Assembly: GCA_902762385.1 (NCBI GenBank)
Contig: CACWNQ010000009.1
Location: 1 to 64,000 of the forward strand
From: an uncultured Bacteroidales bacterium
Lineage (GTDB): Bacteria; Bacteroidota; Bacteroidia; Bacteroidales; Muribaculaceae
Direction: 5' to 3'
DNA: 64,000 nt
The notes beneath the pieces were generated by a model. It saw nothing but the letters and a program-made list of their open reading frames with translations. It had not been told where the DNA came from and did not search any database. Positions 49,506 to 58,885 of the stretch are shown one piece after another; the first letter of the stretch is position 1, and each line of letters starts with the position of its first letter. The position numbers were made by a program, and so were the translations under genes.

Positions 49506-52500
49506 TCACCAGCCGCCACCACCAGAATAGTTCGAAAGCGATACTGACGAACCACCGCTGGCATTGCTATAGCCGTTACCACTCCAGAACGAGGTGCCGC
49601 TACCAGTTACGCCACTATAGAGTTTGCACGATGGTGAGGTTACCACCATGGTATTGCCACCACTGCCGCCACCAGGGCCATAACCGCCACCACTACTACT
49701 CAGAGCAGGTGTCCGGAATGCGGCAACTACGGTGTTGCCGTTATATAAGGCATACCAGGTCTGTGAAGTAGCCGTTGCTGAGTAGCATGTCTGGCTGATT
49801 GATGCGCCACTCTCAATGGCACCCATGCTACGGCCTATAGCGGCAAGATTGGCACCACTTTGGATATATACCTTGTAGCCACCTTCGCTGTTGGCATCAA
49901 GGCCCTCTTCACTGCCACAGCAGAACACCATGCCACCGCTCAAGTACATGTTGCCGTTACTATCGATGGCATCGTTGTTGGTAGCCACAGCATAGACGTA
50001 GCCACCCTTGATATACATGTGCGAGGCACAGTTCAGAGCATCATCATAGGTGTTGCTTTCAACGTAACCGCCGTTGATGGTCATGATTTGCTTGCTCTCG
50101 ATGCCCTCACTACCTTCACCGCCTGTAGCGCTCACTTTAACAGAGCCGCCGTTGATGGTGATATTGCCCACCACCTTGATACCCTTGGCCGAACCACTGA
50201 CGGAGCTACCGCCACCAGGTCCCCAACCGCCACCAGACGATGTAGCGGCAGCAGTGCCGGTTGTAGAAACGGTGAGTGTAGGACCGGTGCCGTCGGTGTT
50301 GCCTTGCACGTAGTTGCCGTTCACCTTAATGCCCTTACCGCCTTTGCCCGTCATGGTGATGGTGATGGTGCCACCCAGCAGATTCATGTTACCGTCGGCC
50401 TTGAAGCCCTTGGCTGTGTAGTAGTCGCCAGTGGTGCCAGCTGCCTGAGCTGCACCTGTATTGTTGATTGTGATAGATCCGCCGTTGGTTGTGATATCAT
50501 ATTTTGTAGAAATGCCCTTTCCAGCCGCGCCACTTGAGTTAATCTTAAGCACGCCGCCATTCATTTCGAAGTAATCAGCCTTGATACCACTGCTGTAGCT
50601 GGCATCGCTGTTGATGACCTGCATGGCACCGCTAGGAGTGAGGGTGATGTCACCGCCGTTGATAGCAACGGTAGCTTTGCTCTTGATGCTCTTGCTCATC
50701 GAACCGCTGTTGGCAACGGTGATAGTACCTGCGTCGATAGTAATGTTTCCGTCAGCCTTGATACCGGCAGCGTTGTAGCTGGTACCGTTATCCTCACTGG
50801 TATCGCTTGTTCCGCCGTAGGTGGCAGTAACGTTATTGAGAGCGAAGGTGCGAGTAGAACCACTTGTCGAGTAGGTGCCAATCTGGTAATAGATGTCCTC
50901 ACCGGTAGTGGGGCCACTGAAAGTGGTCGACTGAATGGCGTATGTACCGCTACCGCCCATGCTGGTGTAGTTGTCGCTCTTGAAGTAGTAAGTTCCACTG
51001 TTGGCAGAGCCAAAGTCGTAGTAGTAGAATGTGAGTGTACTGTAGCCCGAAGTCTTAGTAACGGTGTTGTTGGTGATGTTTGCCACCATAGTGCCGTTGC
51101 TGTTGTATAGGTACATGTTAGTCCAGTTGTTGCTACCAGTGCCAGAGGGCTTAGCGACATAAATCCTGTAAGAAGCAGTTGTGCCACCACTTGAGCTTCC
51201 AGCCTCGGCAGTGCCGCCCTGGCCATTGGCCTTGATGGTGATGGTCGTAGCGGTGTTAGCCTCGTCGATAGTGATAGTGCCGTCGGCATTCAGTCCCTTG
51301 CCACCTTGAGCGGTGTTGTTAAGGTCAACAGATCCACCATGAATCAGGATGTCGCCACCAGCCTTAACGCAGGTGCCGTAGTCAATGTCGCCATCGCCAG
51401 CCACGAGATTACCACTCTGAACCATCTTGAGGGTGCCCTTGAGCATGATGAAGCTTGATGCAGCCTTGATGCCCTTGCCACCTGCACTGGTCATGGTCAT
51501 ATCGAGAGTACCGTCCTTGAGGGTTACCTCACCGGTGTTCTCCTCGTCTTCCACAATCTGGTCGTTGTCGTCGGTCTCATAGCTTACCTGGATACCATCG
51601 TCGGCAACGTTCTTTACAGTCACCTTACCACCATTCTGCAGGTAGTACTGGTTGATGTTGAAACCGTCGCCCTTAGAACCGAGGATATTGATTTCGCCCA
51701 CGGTCTTCTTAACCTCGACATACTCCTTACCCCAGAATGCGTGGCTTGAGTTACCAGTGATGTTAAGGATACCAGCACCCTTGAACTCGGTGTGTCCCTT
51801 AACGGCGAAGCAGCCCTTCTGCGAGCCACCAGTGCCATCGGTAAGATTGTTGGTAGTTCCCTCGACGAGTTCCACAGCGATGCGCTTGCCGTCGCGAATG
51901 TTGATGGCTGCGCTATCGGGGTTGTTAAGAGTAAGGCCGTTGAGCTGCACTGTGGCTTTAAATTCACCATCCTGATAGAACGAACCGTTATTTGAGTTAC
52001 CTGCAAGTGTGTAGGTAATCTCCTCGGCAACGTCGGCATCTTGCAGGGCCACCACGTGTGCACCGTTAACGCTTGCAGTCATGTTCTTGGCAATGTTACC
52101 AGCCACAATCACCTTGGCAGTATTGCCATTGTAGGTCACCTTCACAGTGTTGTCAGGCACAAGAGTGTTGTCAACATATATTTGATCAACATCGGCAATG
52201 TTGAAGGTCTTGCCCTGAGCGGTAAACGAAGTGCCATTCTCGTAGGGCATGGTCTCGAGTTGAGAAGTGGTGAATGCCCAGCTCACGTCGCCAGTCACAA
52301 CCCACATAGTCTGGTCGCCCTCGGTAATCTCGCCAGCCTTGCTGTTAAGAAGGACTCCATAAACAAATGTCACATCGCCCGAAGTGATGCTTCCATCACC
52401 GTCCTGGTCGCCATTCACTATTGAGCTGCTATCGTTGTTGAGGATGCAGTCGTAGAGAGCAGTGATGTCGCTCGAAGTTACAAAACCGTCACCGTTAACA

Positions 52501-52757
52501 TCACCCACAACCACTGTGCCACCCTCATCGCCCAGGCCAAACACCATGTGCAGCACATTAGTCAAATTATTAGAACCTGCCTGCACACCTCCGTTATAGG
52601 CCACAAGCTTGCCGTTCTCAAATTTCAGCGTCAATTCACCTGTTGGATATGACGCGTCTGAACCATTGTTCAGTTTCACATTCAGGTAGGGATAGATGGC
52701 AGCTGTCGCAGCTATCACACCCAACGAGATTAGAATTGATAAGATTGCTTTTTTCAT
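49506..52757 (-). CDS. Large secreted carbohydrate-binding protein (Cthe_2159-like) with dockerin
   Basis: 1083 aa with signal peptide (ILSILISLGVIAATAA). Residues 83-142 form a complete type I dockerin: GDVNGDGFVTSSDITALYDCIL and GDQDGDGSITSGDVTFVYGVLL, two calcium-binding repeats. The rest is a DUF4353/Cthe_2159-type right-handed beta-helix known to bind cellulose or pectin: dozens of GI-K-A-D-G-N-I-T-I-xGG turns. A 120-residue insertion (51178-50812; ASYRIYVAKPSGTGS... to TATYGG) of different character splits the helix in two. The C-terminus (about 1010-1083) is Gly/Ser-rich. No enzyme motif. Dockerin without a cohesin partner nearby implies attachment elsewhere. Probably a surface glycan-capture protein. 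Confidence 0.85.
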   Translation of the reverse strand: MKKAILSILISLGVIAATAAIYPYLNVKLNNGSDASYPTGELTLKFENGKLVAYNGGVQAGSNNLTNVLHMVFGLGDEGGTVVVGDVNGDGFVTSSDITALYDCILNNDSSSIVNGDQDGDGSITSGDVTFVYGVLLNSKAGEITEGDQTMWVVTGDVSWAFTTSQLETMPYENGTSFTAQGKTFNIADVDQIYVDNTLVPDNTVKVTYNGNTAKVIVAGNIAKNMTASVNGAHVVALQDADVAEEITYTLAGNSNNGSFYQDGEFKATVQLNGLTLNNPDSAAINIRDGKRIAVELVEGTTNNLTDGTGGSQKGCFAVKGHTEFKGAGILNITGNSSHAFWGKEYVEVKKTVGEINILGSKGDGFNINQYYLQNGGKVTVKNVADDGIQVSYETDDNDQIVEDEENTGEVTLKDGTLDMTMTSAGGKGIKAASSFIMLKGTLKMVQSGNLVAGDGDIDYGTCVKAGGDILIHGGSVDLNNTAQGGKGLNADGTITIDEANTATTITIKANGQGGTAEAGSSSGGTTASYRIYVAKPSGTGSNNWTNMYLYNSNGTMVANITNNTVTKTSGYSTLTFYYYDFGSANSGTYYFKSDNYTSMGGSGTYAIQSTTFSGPTTGEDIYYQIGTYSTSGSTRTFALNNVTATYGGTSDTSEDNGTSYNAAGIKADGNITIDAGTITVANSGSMSKSIKSKATVAINGGDITLTPSGAMQVINSDASYSSGIKADYFEMNGGVLKINSSGAAGKGISTKYDITTNGGSITINNTGAAQAAGTTGDYYTAKGFKADGNMNLLGGTITITMTGKGGKGIKVNGNYVQGNTDGTGPTLTVSTTGTAAATSSGGGWGPGGGSSVSGSAKGIKVVGNITINGGSVKVSATGGEGSEGIESKQIMTINGGYVESNTYDDALNCASHMYIKGGYVYAVATNNDAIDSNGNMYLSGGMVFCCGSEEGLDANSEGGYKVYIQSGANLAAIGRSMGAIESGASISQTCYSATATSQTWYALYNGNTVVAAFRTPALSSSGGGYGPGGGSGGNTMVVTSPSCKLYSGVTGSGTSFWSGNGYSNASGGSSVSLSNYSGGGGW

Positions 52758-52802
52758 TAGCTTAAGATATTATGTAAGTTACTTTTTTATCCAGAAAACT
52801 CA

Positions 52803-52810
52803 CAAAATTA
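52803..52810 (-). promoter_or_regulatory. -7 element of the carbohydrate-binding protein gene
   Basis: The minus strand reads TAATTTTG, 46 bp before the ATG. Confidence 0.5.
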
Positions 52811-52960
52811 TTGACAATCAACAAATAAACCAATTTTTTTCAACAAAAAACCCCGTTTTTTAAACAAACACAACCTTTCAAGCAACGATTCTCAATCATC
52901 GTTGCCAGGCTTTAAAACATCAGTTATTTGTTATTGAATGGCAAAAAAGGGCAGATGCCG

Positions 52961-53446
52961 CTACTTGTAATTACGGGCTATCGAAGCCATCTCAATAGCG
53001 GCATCGGCTGCCTCGGTGCCCTTGTTGCACAACGCGCCTCCAGCACGGTCAATGGCTTGCTGCTCATCGTCGGTGGTAAGAACACAGAAGATAATTGGCA
53101 CATTTTGGGTGGCATTAAGAATTGCGCATCCCTGAGTAGCATTGTCGCACACATAATCAAAGTGGGGAGTGCCACCACGAATCACGCATCCTATCATTAT
53201 CACGGCGTCGTAGTTGCCACTTCGTGCCATCTGTGACGCTGCAAAAGTCAGTTCAACTGTGCCTGGCACTCGCTGCACTGTAATGCAGTCGCGTGAATAA
53301 CCCTGCTCAACAATTCGGTCGATTGCACCATTGAGCAATGGTTCGGTCACTTGGCTGTTCCATCGTGCTGCCACGATTGCCACCTTGAGTCCTTCAATGT
53401 GGGGCAACTCAATCGACAGGGGTTGAGATTGTAATTGTGTCGACAT
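52961..53446 (-). CDS. ribH: 6,7-dimethyl-8-ribityllumazine synthase
   Basis: 161 aa. Typical motifs: VAIVAARWNSQVTEPLLNGAID (substrate Phe/Trp pocket), VPGTVELTFAASQM, IGCVIRGGTPHFDYVC (with the catalytic His) and PIIFCVLTTDDEQQAIDRAGG. It condenses ribulose-derived butanone phosphate with the pyrimidine to make the riboflavin precursor and assembles as 60-mers or pentamers. Cotranscribed with the TPR gene 54 bp upstream, an arrangement usual in Bacteroidales. Confidence 0.96.
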   Translation of the reverse strand: MSTQLQSQPLSIELPHIEGLKVAIVAARWNSQVTEPLLNGAIDRIVEQGYSRDCITVQRVPGTVELTFAASQMARSGNYDAVIMIGCVIRGGTPHFDYVCDNATQGCAILNATQNVPIIFCVLTTDDEQQAIDRAGGALCNKGTEAADAAIEMASIARNYK

Positions 53447-53500
53447 TATTTGTTCTTTGTTAAAGGTTTATCACGAGGGCTGAAATCACCTCATTATGAT

Positions 53501-54493
53501 TTAGAATAAGCTCTTGAGCAACGACATGATATTGGTGTTCTTGCTCTTGTTGTTGAGAAGATTCTCAATCTCAATCTGCTCGTTCACGGCATTAAGTCGA
53601 CGCGCAAGTGGCTGCAACGACTGGAGCAGTTGCTCGGCACTCTCTCGGCGATTGGCAACCTTATTCAAAGCCTTTGCCAGGCCTATCGAGAGCACCAGTT
53701 CCTTGTGCCCCATGTGATTGCTAACCTTCTTTTGATAGCGCAGCGCCTTGGTGTAATACTTAGCGGCATTGCGTCCATTGCCCATCTCAAGCATTATATC
53801 GCCCTCTTTTTTTAACGAGTTAACGAGGTTGACAAGCGCCTCACGTGTCTTCTTGCTGTCGCCATTGTTGAGCATGCTGGTGTAGAGCTTCACCTCGTCG
53901 TCGTAATGCTTAAGCACCTCCATTTGCTTAGTCTTCGAGGTGATGATGCTGGTCGATGCCTCAATGGCATAAAGCAGCATTGGCGAAAAGCGGCGCTCGT
54001 TCTTCTTAACTAGTCGCTCAAAGAGTTGTTGGCACTTGGTGAGTTCTTTCTTGGCGCGAGCATTATCGCCAAGGCTATTGTGAACCGACGCCAAGTTATA
54101 AAGCAACGACGCAAGTATGGCAAGGAAGTCTTCCTTCTTCTTATTGGTAATGTCGACCATCTCTGTCAAGGCATTCTCGGCTGCACCAAGCGCCAGCATG
54201 AAATCGCTGTTGCTGATGAATATAGTCATTCGGGCAAGCCACAACCAGCTCACGTGCAGGCGTGGCATGTCGCTATAGCTCTCGTCAAAGACTAGAGTGT
54301 CGATGAGTGGTGCTGCATCCTCACCGCGACCACTGGTAATCAAGTCTAGAACTTGCAATAACTTTATCTCAAGAACTGCCGCACGAGTCAGCCCTTCATC
54401 AAGATGAAGTTCCGACACATCATACTGCAACCTGAAATTGCTCAGATCGCAACTGAGTTTAGGAAACGACGATTCAATAAGTAAAGATTTCAT
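53501..54493 (-). CDS. TPR-repeat protein upstream of ribH
   Basis: 330 aa, no signal peptide, hence cytoplasmic. Helical repeats such as ILASLLYNLASVHNSLGDNARAKKELTKCQQLF and KEGDIMLEMGNGRNAAKYYTKALRYQKKV are TPRs. A protein of this kind commonly precedes ribH in Bacteroidales; role unknown. Confidence 0.75.
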   Translation of the reverse strand: MKSLLIESSFPKLSCDLSNFRLQYDVSELHLDEGLTRAAVLEIKLLQVLDLITSGRGEDAAPLIDTLVFDESYSDMPRLHVSWLWLARMTIFISNSDFMLALGAAENALTEMVDITNKKKEDFLAILASLLYNLASVHNSLGDNARAKKELTKCQQLFERLVKKNERRFSPMLLYAIEASTSIITSKTKQMEVLKHYDDEVKLYTSMLNNGDSKKTREALVNLVNSLKKEGDIMLEMGNGRNAAKYYTKALRYQKKVSNHMGHKELVLSIGLAKALNKVANRRESAEQLLQSLQPLARRLNAVNEQIEIENLLNNKSKNTNIMSLLKSLF

Positions 54494-54523
54494 TTATCTG
54501 TATTAAGTGGCTTAATTAAAATT

Positions 54524-55453
54524 TTAGGGCAATAGTTTAGACTGCTCCTGGGCATAACCTGATGGGAGGCAATTGGTATCACTCTCGGCGCACTGCTTAG
54601 CGAATTCAAATGCCTTCTCGAGCATTGGTTTCCACTGTTGTTGCGTGAGCGTTGCAACATCGCCATGCTTTATGTCACCTGCAATCAGGCTATAGATAAT
54701 GCCTGCTATGAATCCTGCTTGCCAACCCAGGTGGTTGTCGCTGTCGCAGCTGAAATCGTACACAAATTTCTCCGACCCCTGATATACCGAGGCGTTCAAG
54801 CTTGGATTGATGTGCACATAGGAGCACTCATAGAACTTTATGTGATTGTTATACACCTTATCGCTATCCTGGTTGGGGAACATGTTGTTGATGTCCTTGT
54901 CGTGATCGATAACCAGCGACGCTACCTCAAAGTTCTCAAGGATGTTAGGCATCACCTTTGTGAGATTAAACTGAGTGCCATGCTGGAATCCAGGCAGGTA
55001 AATCAATATCGCTTTGCGCTCGGCTGCATAACTCAAGAGGTCATAGAGTCGCTCACGCTGAGGCGAGTCGATGGCATAATATGAACCAAAGAGCACTATA
55101 TCGTCCTCATCGATGCGAGGCCATATCACACTGAATCGATTTAATGGATACTCTCCATAGTTGACAATCGACTCGCTGCCGTCTTCTTCCTTGAAGATGG
55201 CAGCAAATGGTGTAGAGCCGTCGGTGTAACGGTCAATAGAATGTGTGTCAACATGGTGTTTCTCAAAGAAATCTACCACCCAGTCGCCTACCTTGTCGGT
55301 GCAGCACTCGCTCACCATCGATACTGGCAAGCCAAGCTCGCCTAGCGAGGCAGCGGCATTGCTCACGCGACCACCCACAAAGGTGCGATTGGGACAACCG
55401 TTGGTATAAACGGCATCTAGGATAGATTCACCTATGGCAATGATTTTTCTCAT
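54524..55453 (-). CDS. PfkB-fold protein lacking the GAGD kinase motif
   Basis: 309 aa, ribokinase fold. N-terminal IAIGESILDAVYTNG and GGRVSNAAASLGELGLPVSMVSECCTDKVGDW match the Bacteroidales PfkB carbohydrate kinases, and the middle DDIVLFGSYYAIDSPQRERLYDLLSYA aligns well. The second PfkB signature, normally ending TxGAGDxFxAG with the catalytic Asp, is here SDNHLGWQAGF (residues 237-247), so both the anion hole and the base are lost; the usual DxNFR-type sugar/ATP loop also reads LPGFQHG. It is therefore probably a pseudokinase or an altered enzyme. Its promoter is supplied by an intergenic repeat. Confidence 0.82.
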   Translation of the reverse strand: MRKIIAIGESILDAVYTNGCPNRTFVGGRVSNAAASLGELGLPVSMVSECCTDKVGDWVVDFFEKHHVDTHSIDRYTDGSTPFAAIFKEEDGSESIVNYGEYPLNRFSVIWPRIDEDDIVLFGSYYAIDSPQRERLYDLLSYAAERKAILIYLPGFQHGTQFNLTKVMPNILENFEVASLVIDHDKDINNMFPNQDSDKVYNNHIKFYECSYVHINPSLNASVYQGSEKFVYDFSCDSDNHLGWQAGFIAGIIYSLIAGDIKHGDVATLTQQQWKPMLEKAFEFAKQCAESDTNCLPSGYAQEQSKLLP

Positions 55454-55515
55454 TTCTTCCTGAAAAAATATATTTATAAATAATGTGCGATTTAAGGGTA
55501 TCGCTTTTCGATATG

Positions 55516-55547
55516 CAAAGTTAGTGCAAGTTGAGTGAAATACAAAA
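55516..55547 (-). promoter_or_regulatory. Repeat-borne promoter of the PfkB-like gene
   Basis: The minus strand shows TTTTG, 19 bp and TAACTTTG inside the repeat at 55516-55601, the same layout as at 26148-26179. Confidence 0.7.
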
Positions 55548-55601
55548 TCAAAAATAAAGTTTTTGATTTTTATTTCCTAAGCGCAGCCTAACTTATCTAA
55601 A
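55516..55601. repeat. Promoter-bearing intergenic repeat, copy 2
   Basis: From TTAGTGCAAGTTGAG through hairpin AAAATCAAA/TTTGATTTT (55544-55570) to GCGCAGCCTAACTTATC. Related to 26148-26231 with compensatory stem changes. A truncated second unit (TTAGTGCAAGTTGAGTGAG) follows at 55602-55640. The remaining spacer to 55771 holds nothing recognised. Confidence 0.75.
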
Positions 55602-55771
55602 GTTAGTGCAAGTTGAGTGAGGCATGCAAGCAAGCGAGTCCATATTATAGCAATGACAATCAATTCAACTTGTTACCGTTAACAGTCAACCATTCACTGA
55701 GTTTTTATCATCATACATTTAATTCTAACAGTAAAAATGCCGAAAATATACTATCAATCAAAAAAAATGAC

Positions 55772-55779
55772 TATATTTG
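55772..55779 (+). promoter_or_regulatory. -7 element of the zinc-ribbon gene
   Basis: TATATTTG fits TAnnTTTG, 55 bp before the ATG at 55834. Confidence 0.6.
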
Positions 55780-55833
55780 CACCAAAATATAAGGATTTTG
55801 AGTAACTAACTATTGCAAGAAAAACCAACAACC

Positions 55834-56418
55834 ATGCTATTTCAGTGTCCACAATGCAACAAATATATTGACATGACACTCGAGGAACTTGCCTTGAGCA
55901 AGAAGGTTGTTGTGTGTCCGCAATGCCTGAATGAGTTTTTGGCGCAAGGTGTCGACATTCCTGCTTCTATGCTCAGGACCAACGTTGCCACTAAGAGTTC
56001 TAGCCGCCAGCTCTACTGCCACAACTGTGGTGAGTCGCTGCCGGTAGCTGGTCTTAAATTCTGCCCCTATTGTGGTTCATCACAAAACCTGGCAACCACT
56101 GCTGTCGCCACCACTAGCGAGCAACCTGTTGCTGCCACTGCCGAACCCAGCACGCAAGCCCTGGGCGACAAAGAGCTGAAAACCAACGAAGACCAAGTTG
56201 TGGTTGAAGACGATGCCCACGACATGATTTCACGGCTTCCTCTCATCAGGCCTCTGCCACGATTGCGCAGCAAGCGCGAAGTGATGGGCTCACCACTGAC
56301 GCGCATAATATGCTACATCATTATCGTGATACTCATTGGCATCTTCCTCTTCATCCTTTATCTGTCAAATTTCGACGAGAACGGAAGCGTGGCACGCTCA
56401 ATAGGACTTAACATTTAA
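55834..56418 (+). CDS. Zinc-ribbon membrane protein
   Basis: 194 aa from the ATG at 55834; a TTG-started frame 21 bp upstream is less likely. Two zinc ribbons are visible: CPQC at the start paired with CPQC near residue 30, and YCHNCGESL paired with FCPYCGSS near residues 60-80. A low-complexity Thr/Ala/Glu linker follows, then a single C-terminal membrane segment (IICYIIIVILIGIFLFILYL). This tail-anchored zinc-ribbon layout occurs widely in Bacteroidales without known function. Confidence 0.75.
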   Translation: MLFQCPQCNKYIDMTLEELALSKKVVVCPQCLNEFLAQGVDIPASMLRTNVATKSSSRQLYCHNCGESLPVAGLKFCPYCGSSQNLATTAVATTSEQPVAATAEPSTQALGDKELKTNEDQVVVEDDAHDMISRLPLIRPLPRLRSKREVMGSPLTRIICYIIIVILIGIFLFILYLSNFDENGSVARSIGLNI

Positions 56419-56442
56419 TTTCCCAACCATAGTACTAAAATA

Positions 56443-56481
56443 GGCACGACCAGCGCTATGCGCCAGCCGTGCCCGCTTTTT
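56443..56481 (+). terminator. Terminator after the zinc-ribbon gene
   Basis: GGCACG pairs with CGTGCC, with an inner GCG/CGC stem, followed by CGCTTTTTC. Confidence 0.7.
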
Positions 56482-56505
56482 CTCATACAACTATAGGTTT
56501 CTCCT

Positions 56506-57819
56506 CTATTTCTGACGGAAGTAGAGGTTAATGGGTGTTCCACAGAAGTCCCACTTCTCGCGAATCTTGTTCTCAAGATAGCGCTTGTAGGGGTCCTTTA
56601 TCCACTGTGGCAGGTTGCAGAAGAACACAAACGATGGCACTCTTGCCTCCTTGAGCATAGTGATGTACTTAATTTTCACATACTTGCCCTTGGTGGCTGG
56701 TGGTGGCACCGCAGCAATGGCCTCTTGCAGCACATTGTTGACCTGTGAAGTCGAAATCACAGTCTTGCGCTTCTTGTAGACGGCAATAGCCTCCTCGAGC
56801 ACGCGCAAAATGCGCTGCTTGGTAATTGCCGAACCGAAGATGATGGGAAAATCGGTGAACGGAGCAAATCGCTCACGAATGGTGTTCTCCATATAGGTAA
56901 TGGCCTGCTGCGACTTCTGCTGGGCAATGTCCCACTTGTTAACTAGCACAACCAGTCCCTTGCGGTTCTTCTCTATTATTGAGAATATGTTCACGTCTTG
57001 CGACTCAATGCCACGAGTGGCGTCAATGAGCAGGATGCACACATCGCTGTTCTCGATGGCACGAATGCTGCGCAACACCGAGTAGTACTCAATATCCTCA
57101 TTCACCTTATTCTTCTTGCGGATGCCCGCAGTATCAACAAGATAGAAGTCAAAGCCAAACTTATTATAGCGCGAATAGATGCTATCGCGTGTAGTTCCTG
57201 CTATGTCGGTAACGATGTTACGGTCCTCGTCCATGAGAGAGTTAACCAGCGACGACTTGCCGGCATTTGGTCGACCCACGATGGCAAATCGAGGCAATTC
57301 CTCCTCGGGTTGATCAAGACTCTTCTTAGGCATAAGGCGATACACCTCATCGAGCAAGTCGCCAGTACCAGTACCGTTGATTGCCGAGATGGCAAAAGGT
57401 TGTCCCAAGCCCAAAGTATAGAACTCGCTCTCGCCATAATAACCCTGGTTATTGTCGTCTTTGTTGACAACTACCACCACTGGTTTCTTGCCGCGACGCA
57501 GAATCTCGGCAACATGGTCATCGAGGTCGGTGACACCAGTCTTGATGTCGACCATGAAGAGAATCACATCGGCCTCCTCAATAGCGAGGTACACCTGCTT
57601 GTTGATTTCACTCTCAAACACATCGTCGCTGCCCTCGACCCAACCACCGGTGTCGACAACGCTCATTTCAAGGCCGTTCCATTCCATAAGGCCATACTGG
57701 CGGTCGCGTGTGGTGCCACTAGTGTCGTTGACAATGGCCGCACGAGTCTTGGTCAATCGGTTAAAAAGGGTGGATTTGCCCACATTAGGGCGTCCCACTA
57801 TTGCTACTAATCGTCCCAT
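56506..57819 (-). CDS. der: Ribosome assembly GTPase Der (EngA)
   Basis: 437 aa with the two tandem G domains unique to Der: [16 protein letters not shown] (residues 7-22) and [15 protein letters not shown] (about 183), each with DTGGW/DTAGI switch II and NKDD/NKWD specificity motifs, then a KH-like C-terminal domain. Needed for 50S subunit maturation. Part of the conserved yceD-rpmF-fabH-era-der cluster, separated from era by a short repeat array. Confidence 0.97.
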   Translation of the reverse strand: MGRLVAIVGRPNVGKSTLFNRLTKTRAAIVNDTSGTTRDRQYGLMEWNGLEMSVVDTGGWVEGSDDVFESEINKQVYLAIEEADVILFMVDIKTGVTDLDDHVAEILRRGKKPVVVVVNKDDNNQGYYGESEFYTLGLGQPFAISAINGTGTGDLLDEVYRLMPKKSLDQPEEELPRFAIVGRPNAGKSSLVNSLMDEDRNIVTDIAGTTRDSIYSRYNKFGFDFYLVDTAGIRKKNKVNEDIEYYSVLRSIRAIENSDVCILLIDATRGIESQDVNIFSIIEKNRKGLVVLVNKWDIAQQKSQQAITYMENTIRERFAPFTDFPIIFGSAITKQRILRVLEEAIAVYKKRKTVISTSQVNNVLQEAIAAVPPPATKGKYVKIKYITMLKEARVPSFVFFCNLPQWIKDPYKRYLENKIREKWDFCGTPINLYFRQK

Positions 57820-57821
57820 AT

Positions 57822-57862
57822 ATTTATAGTTCAGAGTTTATAGTTCAAAGTTCATAGTTTTT
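57822..57862. repeat. TAGTTCA-type short tandem repeats
   Basis: About five irregular units (ATAGTTCAGAGTT, TATAGTTCAAAGTTCATAG) between era and der. Confidence 0.75.
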
Positions 57863-57883
57863 CATAGCTACTCATAGCCAATC

Positions 57884-58768
57884 CTATTCGATATATCCAA
57901 ACTGCCGCAGCTTGTTCTCCTGGTTGCGCCAGTCTTTCTCAACCTTAACGTAGAGTTCAAGATACACACGTTTCTCGAAGAATTTCTCAATATCTTTGCG
58001 CGCCTCGATACCCACGTGCTTGAGTTTCTTGCCCTGATGACCAATGATGATACCCTTCTGGCTGTCGCGCTCCACATATATCACTGCCATGATGTGAATC
58101 GACTTCTCATCCTCGGTGAACTTCTCCACAATGACCTGAGTGGCATAGGGTACCTCCTTGTCGTAGGTGAGCAGAATCTTCTCGCGAACAATTTCGGTGA
58201 CAAAGAACCTTGAGTTGCGATCGGTCAATGCGTCCTTGCCAAAGTAGGGAGGACTCTCGGGCAGCAACTCCACGATGCGTTGCATAATGTTGGAAACATT
58301 GAAATTGTGGAGTGCACTTGTAGGGAACACCTCGGCCTGTGGCAACAGTTGCTTCCATTGCTCTACAAGCGCCTCAAGTTCCTGTTGACCTCCTGTTAGC
58401 AAGTCAATCTTGTTGATAACCAGCAGCACAGGAATTTTCTCCTTTGCCACCTTGTCGAGGAAGTCCTGATTCTTGGTCGGGGTCTCTACCACATCGGTGA
58501 CATAGAGCAGCACATCGGCATCGATGAGTGCTCCACGCGAGAAGTCAAGCATCGACTCCTGCAACTTGAACTTGGGCTTGAGCACACCAGGAGTGTCGCT
58601 AAACACAATCTGGTAGTCCTCGCCGTTCACTATGCCCATAATGCGGTGGCGCGTGGTCTGCGACTTGCTAGTGATGATTGAGAGTTTCTCGCCCACCAGC
58701 AGGTTGCTGAGCGTCGACTTTCCCACATTGGGATTTCCTACTATATTTACAAATCCTGCGCGATGCAC
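57884..58768 (-). CDS. era: GTPase Era
   Basis: 294 aa. G1 [17 protein letters not shown]3 SDTPGVLKPKFKLQ, G4 NKIDLL, followed by a C-terminal KH domain (GIIIGHQGKKLKHVGIEARKDIEKFF) that binds the 3' end of 16S rRNA. Essential for 30S maturation. Confidence 0.97.
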   Translation of the reverse strand: MHRAGFVNIVGNPNVGKSTLSNLLVGEKLSIITSKSQTTRHRIMGIVNGEDYQIVFSDTPGVLKPKFKLQESMLDFSRGALIDADVLLYVTDVVETPTKNQDFLDKVAKEKIPVLLVINKIDLLTGGQQELEALVEQWKQLLPQAEVFPTSALHNFNVSNIMQRIVELLPESPPYFGKDALTDRNSRFFVTEIVREKILLTYDKEVPYATQVIVEKFTEDEKSIHIMAVIYVERDSQKGIIIGHQGKKLKHVGIEARKDIEKFFEKRVYLELYVKVEKDWRNQENKLRQFGYIE

Positions 58769-58775
58769 GATAGAA

Positions 58776-58812
58776 AAGTATTAAGTGTTAAGTAATAAGT
58801 GTTGAGTTGTTA
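58776..58812. repeat. TTAAGTR-type short tandem repeats
   Basis: Four units (ATTAAGTGTTAAGTAATAAGTGTTGAGTT) in the leader of era, just before its start codon. Confidence 0.7.
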
Positions 58813-58814
58813 CA

Positions 58815-58869
58815 TTAAAAAATGCGTGGCCACCAGGCATGGTGATGCCTATGGTGGTCAAACGCATTT
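58815..58869 (-). terminator. Terminator between fabH and era
   Basis: On the minus strand AAATGCGT...ACGCATTTTTT encloses an inner GGCAT/ATGCC stem, forming a long hairpin with a T tail just after the fabH stop. Era and der probably use a further promoter. Confidence 0.75.
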
Positions 58870-58885
58870 ATGATTAGGCAAAGCT

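Noticed and set aside
53447-53500. FMN riboswitch upstream of ribH
   Set aside because: The 54-bp gap is far too short and shows none of the FMN aptamer elements.
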